A stretch of DNA of 34,060 bases from JACZWZ01 sp036478235 (GTDB taxonomy: Bacteria > Actinomycetota > Acidimicrobiia > Spongiisociales > UBA11373): contig JAZGDZ010000129.1 in the NCBI GenBank assembly GCA_036478235.1, forward strand, positions 1 through 34,060. The letters are read 5' to 3'. Position numbers and translations under genes: made by a program. The stretch's first letter is position 1. The number at the start of each line of letters is the position of its first letter. The notes under the pieces were generated by a model. That model was not told the origin of the DNA, searched no databases, and worked only from the letters and a program-made list of their open reading frames with translations. Shown here piece after piece: positions 6,131 through 13,793 of the stretch.

Positions 6131-7495
6131 ATGTCCACTCTTCTCGTCCGCAACGCCCAGGTCCTCGTCACAATGGACGGAGATCGCCGCGAGATCGCAT
6201 CGGGAGGGCTCTTCGCTCGAGACGGGGTCATCGAACAGGTCGGTGCGTCTTTCGACCTCCCCGATGCTGCCGACGAGGTGTTCGACGCCTCCGGCATGCT
6301 CGTGCTGCCCGGGCTCATCAACACCCACCACCATCTGTACCAGTCGCTGACCCGGGCGTATCCGTTTGCTCAACACGCCGGGCTCTTCGACTGGCTCAAG
6401 ACGCTGTATCCGATCTGGGCCAAACTCGACCCCGATTCGGTTCGGGTCGCTACCACCCTCGGCCTTCTGGAACAGGCACACTCCGGCGCGACCACCGTGT
6501 CCGACCACCAGTACCTGTGGCCCAACGGATCGCGAGTGGACGACCAGGTGGAGGCCGCCGCCGAGGTCGGGGTTCGGTTCCACGTCTCGCGCGGCTCGAT
6601 GAGCCTGTCTGAGAAGGACGGCGGACTCCCGCCCGACTCGGTGGTCCAGACCGAGGATGAGATCCTCTCTGACTGCGTCAGGGTGATCGACGCCTTCCAC
6701 GACCCGGCGCCGGGGGCGATGACCAGGGTCGTGGTCGCCCCCTGTTCGCCCTTCAGCGTGACCGAGCACCTCATGGTCCAATCGGCGGCGCTGGCCCGGG
6801 ACAAGGGGGTCCGGCTCCACACCCACCTCGCCGAGACCACAGATGAGGAGGAATACACCCTGGAGCAGTTCGGCAAGCGGCCGCTGGAGTACGCCGCCGA
6901 CCTCGATTGGTTGGGCGACGACGTCTGGTTCGCCCACGCCGTCTTCATCGACCCATCGGAGTCGATGAAGATGGGCGCCGCGGGAACGGGAGTGGCTCAT
7001 TGCCCAACTTCGAACATGCTCCTTGGATCGGGGCTGCCCCCGATCACGCGTTTCCTCGAAGACAAAGTGCCGATAGGGCTGGGGGTCGATGGTTCCGCCA
7101 GCAACGACTCGGGCAATCTGCTCAACGAGGCCCGCCAGGCGATGCTGATGCAACGTCTGTCGGTGGCACCGGGCGTTGGTGACGGTGACGCGCACGCCGT
7201 ACGTACCTCGTTGGAGATGGCCACGATCGGCGGCGCCAGGGTCCTCGGACGCGACGACGTCGGATCACTCGAGCCGGGCAAGCGAGCCGACTTCTTCACT
7301 CTCGATCTGAACCGGATCGAGTACGCCGGAGCGGTTCACGATCCGGTCGCCGCCGCCCTCCTGTGCGGTCCCGTGCCGGCGCGCGACGTGTTCGTCGAGG
7401 GAGGCCCCGTCATCTCGGGGTATGCCCACAGGTCGATCGACGAACCAGCCCTGGTCGAGGCGCACAACCGCGCCGCTCTGCGCCTGATCGGTTGA
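6131..7495 (+). CDS. 8-oxoguanine deaminase (amidohydrolase family)
   Basis: TIM-barrel metal-dependent deaminase; the closest known group converts 8-oxoguanine to urate (EC 3.5.4.32). 454 residues. Metal site: H66-x-H68 in N-T-H-H-H-L, H232 in L-H-T-H-L-A-E-T, H269 in F-A-H-A-V-F, D320 in G-V-D-G-S-A-S-N-D. The stretch G-S-M-S-L-S-E-K-D-G-G-L-P-P-D at 155-169 is characteristic of the 8-oxoguanine deaminase branch and separates it from guanine deaminase and from TrzN/AtzB hydrolases. Its product, urate, would feed the pathway of uraD, 1.2 kb upstream. The gene has its own probable leaderless promoter and converges on an alpha/beta hydrolase gene. Confidence 0.88.
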   Translation: MSTLLVRNAQVLVTMDGDRREIASGGLFARDGVIEQVGASFDLPDAADEVFDASGMLVLPGLINTHHHLYQSLTRAYPFAQHAGLFDWLKTLYPIWAKLDPDSVRVATTLGLLEQAHSGATTVSDHQYLWPNGSRVDDQVEAAAEVGVRFHVSRGSMSLSEKDGGLPPDSVVQTEDEILSDCVRVIDAFHDPAPGAMTRVVVAPCSPFSVTEHLMVQSAALARDKGVRLHTHLAETTDEEEYTLEQFGKRPLEYAADLDWLGDDVWFAHAVFIDPSESMKMGAAGTGVAHCPTSNMLLGSGLPPITRFLEDKVPIGLGVDGSASNDSGNLLNEARQAMLMQRLSVAPGVGDGDAHAVRTSLEMATIGGARVLGRDDVGSLEPGKRADFFTLDLNRIEYAGAVHDPVAAALLCGPVPARDVFVEGGPVISGYAHRSIDEPALVEAHNRAALRLIG

Positions 7496-7496
7496 C

Positions 7497-7524
7497 CCGG
7501 CTTCTGGTGCCGGCACGAAGCCGG
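7497..7524. terminator. Bidirectional hairpin between convergent genes
   Basis: CCGGCTTC / GAAGCCGG stem with an inner GTGCCGGCAC palindrome, right after the deaminase stop. The 16-bp segment GCCGGCACGAAGCCGG (7509-7524) is repeated exactly at 7532-7547, inside the last codons of the opposing hydrolase gene. Confidence 0.65.
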
Positions 7525-7527
7525 CGC

Positions 7528-8433
7528 TCAGGCCGGCACGAAGCCGGTGATCGCCTTGGCGACCTCTCCGGAGTGGGTGAGCACGGCCTCGTGGCGCGCT
7601 CCTTCGATCTCGATGACTTCGGCTCCAACAACGCGTGCGGTCTCCCGTTGATTGTCGGCCGGTATCAGCTGATCGGCGGTGGGAATGATGCTGTGGACGG
7701 GGATGTCGATCCGCCTGATTCGATCGATCGCATCGAAGCGAAGGATGGCGAAGCCGCCTTCGTAGTACAGATCCGTGTCGCGGTCCATCAGGACCTGCCA
7801 CAGCCACTCGGCGTGCTCGGGCGGGATCGCTCCCGTCGCCGTGAGGTAGCGGTGGGCGATGCGAGACAGAAGCGTCCTATCGATCCTGCTCAGAACCCGG
7901 CCGCCCAACATCACGGGAACGGTGACGACCCGCGGCAATTGGACCGGCCGGGAGGCCGTGGCGGCTAGCACCAGGCGCCCGACCGCCCCGGGGTGCCGCA
8001 TCACCAGCTCCTGGGCCACCATGCCGCCCATCGAGTAGCCGACGACCGAAGATCCGCCGAGGTCGAGCCGGTCGAGCAGCATGGCGAGGTCGTCGGCGAC
8101 GTCACCGATCTCGAATCGTGACCGGATCCGGTCCGACTTGCCGTGGTTGCGCAGATCCGGGATGACGATCCGATGTGAGGCTGCCAGCTCGGGGGCCACC
8201 CGGTGCCAGGTGGCAAAGCCGTCGTAGAGCCAACCATGCACCAGCACCAGCGCCGGGGCCTCGCGATCACCGACCTCCCGCACGAAAAACTCGTGGCGGC
8301 CGACCGTCACGGTTCGGCCCGGCAGGTCGGCCGGGCGCCGCTGGACGCCGTGGAAGCGGGGCGGAACCTCGGGACCGAAGAGGCGCCACAAGAGCCAGCC
8401 GGCGATCGCAGAACGGAGAATTCGGCGTTTCAC
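7528..8433 (-). CDS. Alpha/beta hydrolase
   Basis: 301-residue serine hydrolase of the alpha/beta fold. Oxyanion-hole H-G-W at about 66-68, nucleophile elbow G-Y-S-M-G-G with Ser134, and the catalytic His in G-A-R-H-E-A near 283; the acid is probably in I-I-P-T-A-D-Q-L near 255. An N-terminal hydrophobic patch (A-I-A-G-W-L-L-W-R-L-F) could anchor it to the membrane but is short. The substrate is unknown: the fold covers esterases, haloalkane dehalogenases, C-C hydrolases and lipases. GTG start at 8433 has a TAGGCT -10 box 8 nt upstream. Transcribed toward the 8-oxoguanine deaminase gene. Confidence 0.85.
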   Translation of the reverse strand: MKRRILRSAIAGWLLWRLFGPEVPPRFHGVQRRPADLPGRTVTVGRHEFFVREVGDREAPALVLVHGWLYDGFATWHRVAPELAASHRIVIPDLRNHGKSDRIRSRFEIGDVADDLAMLLDRLDLGGSSVVGYSMGGMVAQELVMRHPGAVGRLVLAATASRPVQLPRVVTVPVMLGGRVLSRIDRTLLSRIAHRYLTATGAIPPEHAEWLWQVLMDRDTDLYYEGGFAILRFDAIDRIRRIDIPVHSIIPTADQLIPADNQRETARVVGAEVIEIEGARHEAVLTHSGEVAKAITGFVPA

Positions 8434-8441
8434 GGATAGCG

Positions 8442-8447
8442 AGCCTA
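8442..8447 (-). promoter_or_regulatory. -10 box of a probable leaderless promoter (alpha/beta hydrolase)
   Basis: TAGGCT on the minus strand, 8 nt before GTG 8433. The same hexamer and spacing occur at 16871-16876. Confidence 0.45.
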
Positions 8448-8469
8448 GAAGCCCCGCCGCCGGGCGCTG

Positions 8470-8898
8470 CTATCCGTGCAGGTCGTCGACTGCAAAGACG
8501 TGGTCGGCGACCGGCTCTCCCCCGATGAGGTGCTCCTGGATGATCCTCTCCATCACCTCGACGGTCACGCCGTGGTACCAGGTCCCCTCCGGATATACGA
8601 CCGCGGTGGGACCTCCCTCGCAGATCCGCAGACAGTCGGCCTTGGTCCGCAGCACGGACCCGGTCCCGGGCTCGGCTATCGCGTCCTCATCGGCGACGGT
8701 CGGATCGCTCCGCCACACCGGGGGAGCCGACGCCAACCCCAGCTCCTTGAGGCGGGACTTCAGGTAACGCCACACTTCGGTGCTCTCCTCTCGGTTCGAG
8801 CAGCGAGGCGTCGTCTGATCGGCGCAGAGCACGATGTGACGCCGCAGCCGCCCGATCGACAGGGCGTCGGCGATCGACTCGAGGCGCGGGTCGGTCAT
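8470..8898 (-). CDS. (2Fe-2S) ferredoxin-like protein, thioredoxin fold
   Basis: 142 residues of the thioredoxin-like [2Fe-2S] ferredoxin group. Four cysteines that can hold one cluster: C25 in V-L-C-A-D-Q-T-T-P, C33, and C89/C93 in K-A-D-C-L-R-I-C. V-V-Y-P-E-G-T-W-Y and I-I-Q-E-H-L-I-G-G-E-P-V follow, as in stand-alone family members. Its ATG overlaps the selD stop (ATGA at 8895-8898), so the two are translationally coupled. A redox role linked to selenium metabolism is an inference from this coupling alone. Confidence 0.88.
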   Translation of the reverse strand: MTDPRLESIADALSIGRLRRHIVLCADQTTPRCSNREESTEVWRYLKSRLKELGLASAPPVWRSDPTVADEDAIAEPGTGSVLRTKADCLRICEGGPTAVVYPEGTWYHGVTVEVMERIIQEHLIGGEPVADHVFAVDDLHG

Positions 8899-9914
8899 GC
8901 GATTTCGATTGTCCCGGGATGATCGGCCACAAATGACCCGATCTGGATGCCACCGACCTCCGCCAGCCTCGCGGCGTTCTCCGGCTCGACCGCGACCAGC
9001 AGCCCGCCGTTCGTCTGTGCATCGGCCAGCAGCGTCGCCATTGTCGAGTCGACGCCTTCCAGATTGGTGAACCCCCGCGCATCGGCGAGATTGCGTTTGG
9101 TTCCTCCGGGAACGACACCCGCTGCGGCCAGCTCGGCGGCGCCATCGAGCAGCGGCACCCGGGCAGGGTCGACGACTGCACCGATGCCATCGAGCATGTT
9201 CCGAAGGTGCCCGAGAAGCCCGAAGCCGGTCACGTCGGTGACCGCGCTGGCACCGGCGGCCCGAGCCGCCTCGGCGGCGTCTGCGTTGAGCCGAATCATC
9301 ACGGCCACGGCGGCATCCCTGATGGTCCTCTCGACGACCTCGCGCTTGATACCCGTTGCGATGAGTCCGGTCCCGATCGGCTTGGTCAGCACCATGACGT
9401 CGCCGGGACGGGCTCCGCGGCTCGTGAGAATCTCGTCCGGATTCACGACACCCGTCACCGCCAGCCCGAACTTCGGCTCCGGATCATCGATCGAGTGGCC
9501 TCCGACGATCGTCACGCCTGCTTCGGCCATGATCTCTGCCGCGCCTTCGAGAACGTCGCCGAGCAGGTCGAAGGGCAGGGTGTCCCGAGGCCAGCCCACC
9601 AGCTGCAGCGCCGTCAGGGGACGACCGCCCATCGCATAGACATCAGACAGGGCGTTGGCCGCGGCGATCCGCCCCCAGTCGTCCGCCTCATCGACGATCG
9701 GCGTGAAGAAATCCACCGTCTGCACGAGCGCGAGCGAATCCGACAGCCGGAATACTCCGGCGTCGTCCGGTTCCTCGAGCCCGACGATGAGGTCGGGATG
9801 CTTCGTGGGGGTCAGGTTGTCCAGGCGGCGCAGTACCTGCGCCAACTCACCGGCGGCAAGCTTGCATGCTCAGCCGGAGCCGTGCGAGTAGGACGTGAGA
9901 CGGACCTCGGTCAC
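8895..9914 (-). CDS. selD: Selenide, water dikinase with selenocysteine at the active site
   Basis: Makes selenophosphate from selenide and ATP, the selenium donor for selenocysteine. Read through an in-frame TGA (9872-9870) the protein is 339 residues and starts M-T-E-V-R-L-T-S-Y-S-H-G-S-G-U15-A-C17-K18: the catalytic Cys/Sec position and the essential lysine of the family. Without read-through the first possible start is TTG 9845, which would lose both residues. GTG 9914 has an excellent ribosome site (GAGGAGGTG). The rest is standard SelD: D-D-A-G-V-F near 50, V-Q-T-V-D-F-F-T-P, G-R-I-A-A-A-N-A-L-S-D-V-Y-A-M-G-G, and T-D-V-T-G-F-G-L-L-G-H. The sequence just after the TGA can form a SECIS-like hairpin. 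H. influenzae SelD is a known case with selenocysteine. Confidence 0.93.
9836..9872 (-). promoter_or_regulatory. SECIS-like hairpin for UGA decoding in selD
   Basis: Begins with the TGA (9872-9870). Exactly 18 nt follow before a GGU (9851-9849) that opens an eight-base apical loop GGUGAGUU; the stem pairs GCC/GGC plus outer UG-C/GCA with one bulged C (arms 9859-9852 and 9843-9838). GGU at +18 is the arrangement of the E. coli fdhF SECIS. Structure drawn by hand. Confidence 0.7.
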
Positions 9915-9943
9915 GGATTCACCTCCTCGGTCGGGGAGTGTAT

Positions 9944-10270
9944 GAGGGCGCGCCGATAGGCGCGGACTCGGCGGCCTGGGGTTAGAGCCCGCTGAGCGAT
10001 GCATGTCACTCATCTCAGCGGCCATGCATCGCTACTCGCGGTGTCCTCGGCTCCGCCATTCCTACACGAGGAGTGGCGAACCCGAGGTTCTGGCGAGTGG
10101 CGCGCTTGGCCGCCGTTCTGAGCAACGGCATCACCCAGCAGACTCCTGGGCCCCCGGGCATAGCGATGAGCCGTAGAACACTGCACCGCCCATCGGGCGG
10201 CTCATCCATGCGGAGGCGTTTCGGGGCCGGGTAGGACTCGAACCCCGTAGCCAAGATCGGCGAAGAGCCT
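9944..10270 (+). repeat. Y element copy 2, carrying an X insertion
   Basis: Fills most of the 473-bp gap between selD and the divergent P-loop gene. Y head 9944-9982, X at 9983-10148, then the Y middle resumes with GGCCCCCGGGC, a Z unit with stem CCGCCC/GGGCGG and loop ATC, and the tail GCGAAGAGCC. Nearly collinear with copy 4 at 28588 over its whole length. Confidence 0.8.
9983..10148 (+). repeat. X element copy B, nested in Y
   Basis: About 166 bp. Left end TTAGAGCCCGCTGAG, right end CAGCAGACTCCTG, imperfect terminal inverted repeats. Inside: a perfect 10-bp palindrome GCGATGCATG/CATGCATCGC and a second inverted pair CGCCATTCCT/AGGAGTGGCG. No coding frame of its own. Confidence 0.8.
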
Positions 10271-10278
10271 TCGCCTTG

Positions 10279-10303
10279 GAGCGTCCGCCTACTGCGGACG
10301 CTC
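10279..10303. terminator. Hairpin after Y copy 2
   Basis: GAGCGTCCGC / GCGGACGCTC, 10 bp, loop CTACT, followed by TAAGC. It lies upstream of the P-loop gene and could insulate it from read-through. Confidence 0.5.
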
Positions 10304-10387
10304 TAAGCTCAGAGGAGGCCCGTCTCAAGCCCGTCGCCTCGCCGGTCGGAACCAGTTACATTGCCCACCAGCCTCCCAAAGCGAGCG

Positions 10388-10984
10388 ATGCCTCAGACAA
10401 CACCCGCCAAGATCGCCTTCATCGGATCGCATTCGGTGCGCAAGACCAACGCCGTTCACTCGTTTGCAGGAGCCGTCGGGCGCAGCGGCCGCAGCGTGGA
10501 GGTGGGACGCGAGGTCGTGCGCTTCAACCCTCTTGGTTTCAACGAGGGGGCGACGCCCGAGGCGCAGCTGTGGGTGTTGATGCAGCAGATCCAGCAAGAG
10601 CTGGAGTTGCGAAATCGGGCCGACGTCCTCGTCACCGACCGTGCCGTCGTGGACAACTTCGCCTACTTCCTCCGGGTCACCGGAGACGCAGACCCGTTCG
10701 ACGTGGAGCCGCTGGTGCGCCGCTGGTCGCTGACCTACGACCTGTCGGTACGTCTGCTGCCCGACGTCGCCCTGGAGGCCGACGGCGTTCGCAGCACCAG
10801 CGACGCGTTCCGCGACGAGATCGAAACGATTCTCGACCGATTACTCCCGGAGTACGTCCCCGCAGAACGCCTGATCACGATCCGGGCGTCCGAGGTGACC
10901 GAGAGCTTCGACTGGGACGCCATCGTCGAACGCCTCGTCGGCTCGGCCGATCACCCGGCGCGGTACGTGCGTCTGACTCGCTGA
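10388..10984 (+). CDS. P-loop AAA-type ATPase/kinase-like protein with altered Walker A
   Basis: 198 residues resembling the AAA_28/NadR-like nucleoside-kinase group: an I-A-F-I-G-S-H-S-V-R-K-T loop at 9-20, E-V-V-R-F-N-P near 47-53, an L-M-Q-Q-I-Q-Q-E-L-E helix, and V-L-V-T-D-R-A-V-V-D-N-F-A-Y where the aspartate would bind Mg. The Walker A reads G-S-H-S-V-R-K-T; the usual G before K-T is arginine. The function is unknown; NAD salvage or nucleotide kinase activity is only a fold-based guess. A TACATT at 10357-10362 may be the -10. Its stop is 3 nt before the acyl-CoA dehydrogenase start, so the two are probably one transcript. Confidence 0.75.
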   Translation: MPQTTPAKIAFIGSHSVRKTNAVHSFAGAVGRSGRSVEVGREVVRFNPLGFNEGATPEAQLWVLMQQIQQELELRNRADVLVTDRAVVDNFAYFLRVTGDADPFDVEPLVRRWSLTYDLSVRLLPDVALEADGVRSTSDAFRDEIETILDRLLPEYVPAERLITIRASEVTESFDWDAIVERLVGSADHPARYVRLTR

Positions 10985-10987
10985 GCC

Positions 10988-12223
10988 ATGATCTCGGTCG
11001 ACGACTTTCAGGCCGAAGCGAGGGCCTGGCTCGAAGCCAATGCACCTCGCCGGTCCGGCGACGACAACCCGGCAATCCTCTTCTCCGAGAAGGAGGACGA
11101 GACGGCGCTCGTGGCCGAGGCCCGAAGCTGGCAGGCCAAGATCTTCGATGCCGGGTTTGCCGGAATAACCTGGCCCGAAGCCTACGGCGGGCGCGAGCTC
11201 TCTCCGATCCATCACATCGTCTGGGTCCAGGAAGCGGCCAAGTACGACCTCCCGCTGGACATCTTCAACATCGGCATCGGGATGGGCGGGCCGACGATCG
11301 TCACCTGGGGTACCGAGGAGCAGAAGCAGCGCTGGCTGCGGCCGATGCTCGAGGGCAAGGAGATCTGGTGCCAGCTCTTCTCGGAGCCGAACGCCGGGAG
11401 CGATCTCGCCGGTGTGCAGACCCGAGCCGTGGCCGACGGCGATGAGTGGATCGTCACCGGACAAAAGGTGTGGACGAGCGGGGCCCATTACTCGAAGTGG
11501 GGCATGCTGCTCGCCCGCAGCGACCCCGCCGTCCCCAAGCACAAGGGCTTGTCGTACTTCATCATCGACATGGACCAGCCCGGGGTGGAGTCGCGTCCGC
11601 TGCGCCAGATGACCGGGGGGACGAACTTCAACGAGGTCTTCCTCGACGAGGCCAGGGTCTCCGCGGAGAACCTGGTGGGCGGGGTCGGCATGGGGTGGTC
11701 GGTGGCCCTCACCACACTCATGAACGAGCGGACCTCGATCGGTGCGTTGTCGGGCGCCGCCAGTTCGTCCGGAGAGGCGGCCCTGGCCAGATTGCGGGCC
11801 GAGATCGAGGCGGCTACCGGTGCAGACCCCGCCGACGACGGGGTGCTGCGGGAACGGTTGGTGGAGATCGCCATCCGCAGCAAGGTGCTCGCGGTCCACT
11901 CCGAGCGAATAATCGCCAAGCTCACCCAGGGCCAGATCCCCACGGCCGAGGGCTCCGTGGCCAAACTCATGATCACCGACTTGCTCCGCCGCGTCTCGTC
12001 CTTCGGAGTGGACGCCCAGGGGCCGCACGGCATGCTGGCCGCCGACGACGGCCTGGCCGACGGACAGTGGGTGGAAGCCCTCCTCGGATACCCGGGCATC
12101 AGGCTGGCGGGAGGCACCGACGAAATCATGCGACGCACCATCGGCGAGCAGGTACTCGGCCTCCCCCGGGAGCCACAGATCGGCAACGACATCCCGTTCG
12201 CCGACCTCCCCAAGAACGCCTGA
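10988..12223 (+). CDS. Acyl-CoA dehydrogenase
   Basis: FAD-dependent enzyme that introduces the trans-2 double bond in acyl-CoA. 411 residues, full length. Marks: W-C-Q-L-F-S-E-P-N-A-G-S-D-L-A (FAD/substrate strand, about 128-142), W-I-V-T-G-Q-K-V-W-T-S-G-A near 155-167, and the C-terminal R-L-A-G-G-T-D-E-I-M-R-R-T-I-G-E-Q-V-L-G. The N-terminal helices are of the FadE type seen in actinobacterial steroid and fatty-acid catabolism. The chain length is not readable. It is coupled to the upstream P-loop gene (3-nt gap), an unusual pairing. A strong 15-bp hairpin lies 110 bp after the stop. Confidence 0.92.
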   Translation: MISVDDFQAEARAWLEANAPRRSGDDNPAILFSEKEDETALVAEARSWQAKIFDAGFAGITWPEAYGGRELSPIHHIVWVQEAAKYDLPLDIFNIGIGMGGPTIVTWGTEEQKQRWLRPMLEGKEIWCQLFSEPNAGSDLAGVQTRAVADGDEWIVTGQKVWTSGAHYSKWGMLLARSDPAVPKHKGLSYFIIDMDQPGVESRPLRQMTGGTNFNEVFLDEARVSAENLVGGVGMGWSVALTTLMNERTSIGALSGAASSSGEAALARLRAEIEAATGADPADDGVLRERLVEIAIRSKVLAVHSERIIAKLTQGQIPTAEGSVAKLMITDLLRRVSSFGVDAQGPHGMLAADDGLADGQWVEALLGYPGIRLAGGTDEIMRRTIGEQVLGLPREPQIGNDIPFADLPKNA

Positions 12224-12267
12224 CCTGAGTTTGCTCCCCGTGAAGCCCGGGCTACCATTTTGCCCTC

Positions 12268-12323
12268 GGTGCCCTCAGGGGCACCCCACCTGCAGGTTCT
12301 CCCGCCCCCCTGGGAGGCCTGCA
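12268..12323 (+). promoter_or_regulatory. Structured RNA region upstream of mgtE
   Basis: Two hairpins in the non-coding gap: GGTGCCC/GGGCACC with TCAG loop (12268-12285), and a nested one with outer TGCAGG/CCTGCA and inner CTCCC/GGGAG (12291-12323). Together with the 12335 hairpin they form three stems in a row before a Mg transporter gene. I do not recognise the M-box or another known Mg sensor. Confidence 0.4.
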
Positions 12324-12334
12324 CACCCACCAGG

Positions 12335-12368
12335 ATCGGCCCGCGATCGGCAACGATCGCGGGCCGAT
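12335..12368 (+). terminator. Strong 15-bp hairpin between the dehydrogenase and mgtE
   Basis: ATCGGCCCGCGATCG pairs perfectly with CGATCGCGGGCCGAT around a GCAA tetraloop. No U-tract. It could end the upstream transcript or act as an attenuator 45 nt before the mgtE start. Confidence 0.65.
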
Positions 12369-12412
12369 CTGGGTTCACGACGGGTCAGGTCCTCGCTGCT
12401 TGAATCGGGCTC

Positions 12413-13789
12413 GTGAAACCCCGCCTACACCGCCCCCGCGAACTTGCGGTCGCCTTGCGCGATCTGGCGCGACGCCACCCCCGGGAGGCCGAGGAATACC
12501 TCGACGCACACGAAGCGGAGTGGAACGCCCTGGTCGAGGCCGATCCACACGACGCCGCCGACATTCTCGAGGCGATCGACGAGCAGGCAGCCGCCGATCT
12601 CATCTCGCACCTGGAGCCGGCCAGGGCCGCTGATCTGCTCGAGGAGATGAACAACGAAGCCGCCGCCGACGTGCTCGAGGAGATTCCGCCGCCCGAGGCG
12701 GCCGCCATGGTGGTCGAGCTCCCGCCGGACGAGGCCGCCGACATCGTCGGCAAGCTGGAGCCGGACGCCCGCACCGACATCTTCGAGGCCCTGGACGACG
12801 ACGCCGTCGACGAGATCCTCGAGGTGCTCCGGTTCCCCGCAGACTCCGCCGGCGGCCTCATGTCGATGGAACCGGCAAGCCTTCCCAGCGGTATGACGGC
12901 CGGCGAGGCGATCGAGGCGCTGCGCCGCCTGCATGAGCACGTCGACGACCTTCACTACGTCTACGTCGTGGATGCGGCTGAGCGACTGATCGGCGTGATC
13001 TCGTTTCGGGAGCTGGTCTTCTCCCGGCCCGGCACCGGGCTCGACGAGGTGATGGTCCCCGCTCCGGTGGCGGTTCGGCCGGAGACCGACCGCGAGGACG
13101 TCGCCGAGCTCGTTCAACGCTACGGGTTCGTGGCAATGCCGGTGGTCGATCACCGCGGCCATCTGCTCGGGGTGGTGACGGTCGATGACGTCCTAGAGGC
13201 GGTGCAGCACGAGGCGACCGAGGACATCGCGGCCATGGTCGGCGCCGGGGTCGAAGAGACCATCTACACACCGTTCCTGAGATCGGTGCGGAGCCGGCTC
13301 CCGTGGAGCGCGGTGAACCTCGCAACGGCTTTCCTGGTGGCTTTCACCGTGAGCCGCTTCGAGCCGATCATCGACCAGTTCGCGGTCCTCGCCGCCTACA
13401 TGCCGGTCGTTGCCTCTGTCGGGGGAAACAGCGGTGCGCAGAGCCAGGCCATCATCATCCGAGCGATGGCCGTGGAGGCGGTGCCGTCGCAGGCGACCCG
13501 CCGGCTCCTGGGACGGTCGGTCCTCATCGGGTTGACGAACGGGATCGTCATCGGCCTGCTCTCCGGAATCATCGCCGGGGGGTTCACCGGTGACGGGCGC
13601 ATCGGGTTCGTCATCGGCCTCGCCACGCTCGTCAACCTGGTCATCGCCAACCTGGCGGGAAGCGGTATCCCGGTTCTGCTCGACAAGCTGGGTCAGGACC
13701 CGGCCCTTGCCTCGAACATTTTCATGACGATGATCACCGACCTGGTCGGGTTCGGGGGATTCCTGGCGATCGCGACGGGACTGCTTTGA
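12413..13789 (+). CDS. mgtE: Magnesium transporter MgtE
   Basis: Homodimeric Mg2+ channel of the inner membrane. 458 residues with the complete layout: the acidic N domain made of repeated A-A-D-x-L-E-E helices (about 1-140), tandem CBS domains (about 145-265) that sense cytoplasmic Mg, the connecting helix, and five membrane helices from about 298 to the end. P-V-V-A-S-V-G-G-N-S-G-A-Q-S at 331-344 is the family signature, and the last helix carries the pore-side aspartate in M-I-T-D-L-V-G-F-G-G. GTG start at 12413; no clear ribosome site. Expression may depend on the hairpin-rich leader upstream. Confidence 0.95.
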   Translation: MKPRLHRPRELAVALRDLARRHPREAEEYLDAHEAEWNALVEADPHDAADILEAIDEQAAADLISHLEPARAADLLEEMNNEAAADVLEEIPPPEAAAMVVELPPDEAADIVGKLEPDARTDIFEALDDDAVDEILEVLRFPADSAGGLMSMEPASLPSGMTAGEAIEALRRLHEHVDDLHYVYVVDAAERLIGVISFRELVFSRPGTGLDEVMVPAPVAVRPETDREDVAELVQRYGFVAMPVVDHRGHLLGVVTVDDVLEAVQHEATEDIAAMVGAGVEETIYTPFLRSVRSRLPWSAVNLATAFLVAFTVSRFEPIIDQFAVLAAYMPVVASVGGNSGAQSQAIIIRAMAVEAVPSQATRRLLGRSVLIGLTNGIVIGLLSGIIAGGFTGDGRIGFVIGLATLVNLVIANLAGSGIPVLLDKLGQDPALASNIFMTMITDLVGFGGFLAIATGLL

Positions 13790-13793
13790 TCAG

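Noticed and set aside
8895..9845. selD starting at TTG 9845
   Set aside because: This would remove the catalytic residue and lysine; the upstream extension through TGA has the right motif and a strong ribosome site.
10228..10252. tRNA T-arm-like sequence (GGTTCGAGTCC on the minus strand) in Y copy 2
   Set aside because: The adjoining sequence does not fold into a cloverleaf, the stem has mismatches, and other Z copies read TTCGGGTCC; chance or a very old tRNA-derived fragment at most.
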